A stretch of DNA of 64,000 nt from positions 1 through 64,000 of the forward strand of contig CALLWB010000034.1 of assembly GCA_938016265.1 (NCBI GenBank), in the 5' to 3' direction. The stretch comes from an uncultured Saprospiraceae bacterium. Lineage in GTDB: Bacteria; Bacteroidota; Bacteroidia; Chitinophagales; Saprospiraceae. The notes under the pieces were generated by a model, which saw only the letters and a program-made list of their open reading frames with translations, searched no databases and was not told the origin of the DNA. A program made the position numbers and the translations under genes. Positions 63,956-64,000 of the stretch are shown piece after piece (position 1 is the stretch's first letter; each line of letters begins with the position of its first letter).

Positions 63956-64000
63956 CTAAAGCAATACCCGCCGTCGCATTCCTTTACTTTTTGAACTGCC
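63956..64000 (-). repeat. Dispersed non-coding repeat, copy D, running off the window
   Basis: Reverse complement of 62205-62250 at 41 of 45 aligned bases. Its GGCAGTTC end coincides with the window edge, so its full length cannot be seen. Copies B and D are inverted and enclose cvfB and the Crp/Fnr gene. Confidence 0.6.

Overview
The window comes from a marine- or sludge-type Bacteroidota, most likely the Saprospiria (Lewinella/Haliscomenobacter-like). This is inferred from very large secreted proteins built of HYR, CUB, LamG and MopE-type repeats, from type IX secretion (T9SS) type A C-terminal signals, from LytS/LytTR and orphan histidine kinases, from start regions without clear Shine-Dalgarno sequences, and from repeated matches to the Bacteroidota promoter element TAnnTTTG. 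No rRNA, tRNA, CRISPR array, transposase or phage module was found.

Left part (1-13 kb): the 3' end of a HYR-repeat surface protein, then a gene-poor stretch with three intrinsic terminators, a DinB-like protein, a VWA/metallopeptidase-like protein, a retropepsin-PDZ protein, rarA, a lipoprotein and a zinc-ribbon protein. A compact minus-strand operon follows (DoxX-like, DUF2071, SAM methyltransferase, membrane protein), then a two-gene unit of a CotH/lamin-tail T9SS protein and a lipoprotein.

Middle (15-38 kb): two paralogous orphan histidine kinases facing each other, a PhoD-LamG surface phosphatase-like protein, a beta-helix protein, a MOSC/AraC/SRPBCC cluster, a YceI-like lipoprotein, a sterol-desaturase-type hydroxylase followed by a decayed copy of its own 3' end, a sodium:solute symporter, a T9SS beta-propeller-like protein, an all-helical hypothetical protein, a MoxR-type ATPase and an EF-hand protein. 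The 700-base gap at 37.8-38.5 kb holds the best small-RNA or leader candidate: a near-consensus promoter followed about 150 bases later by a strong terminator.

Right part (38-64 kb): a LytS-type kinase and LytTR regulator stand directly before a surface-protein island. The island has two MopE-like paralogues (about 15 and 3 repeats) flanking one 4064-residue protein. That protein carries seven CUB domains, nine copies of an unrecognised Cys-rich module of about 150 residues, four CUB-like domains and about ten HYR units. Glutaminyl-tRNA synthetase, a CvfB-like S1 protein and a Crp/Fnr regulator follow. A dispersed non-coding repeat occurs near 36.3, 38.2, 62.2 and 64.0 kb.

The most notable theme is a shared C-terminal module on three of the large surface proteins (ends at 1773, 22840 and 58333). 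It consists of a conserved domain of about 150 residues followed by two dockerin-like calcium loops, and it sits where other cargo proteins in the window have the T9SS type A signal. It may be an alternative attachment or sorting device.
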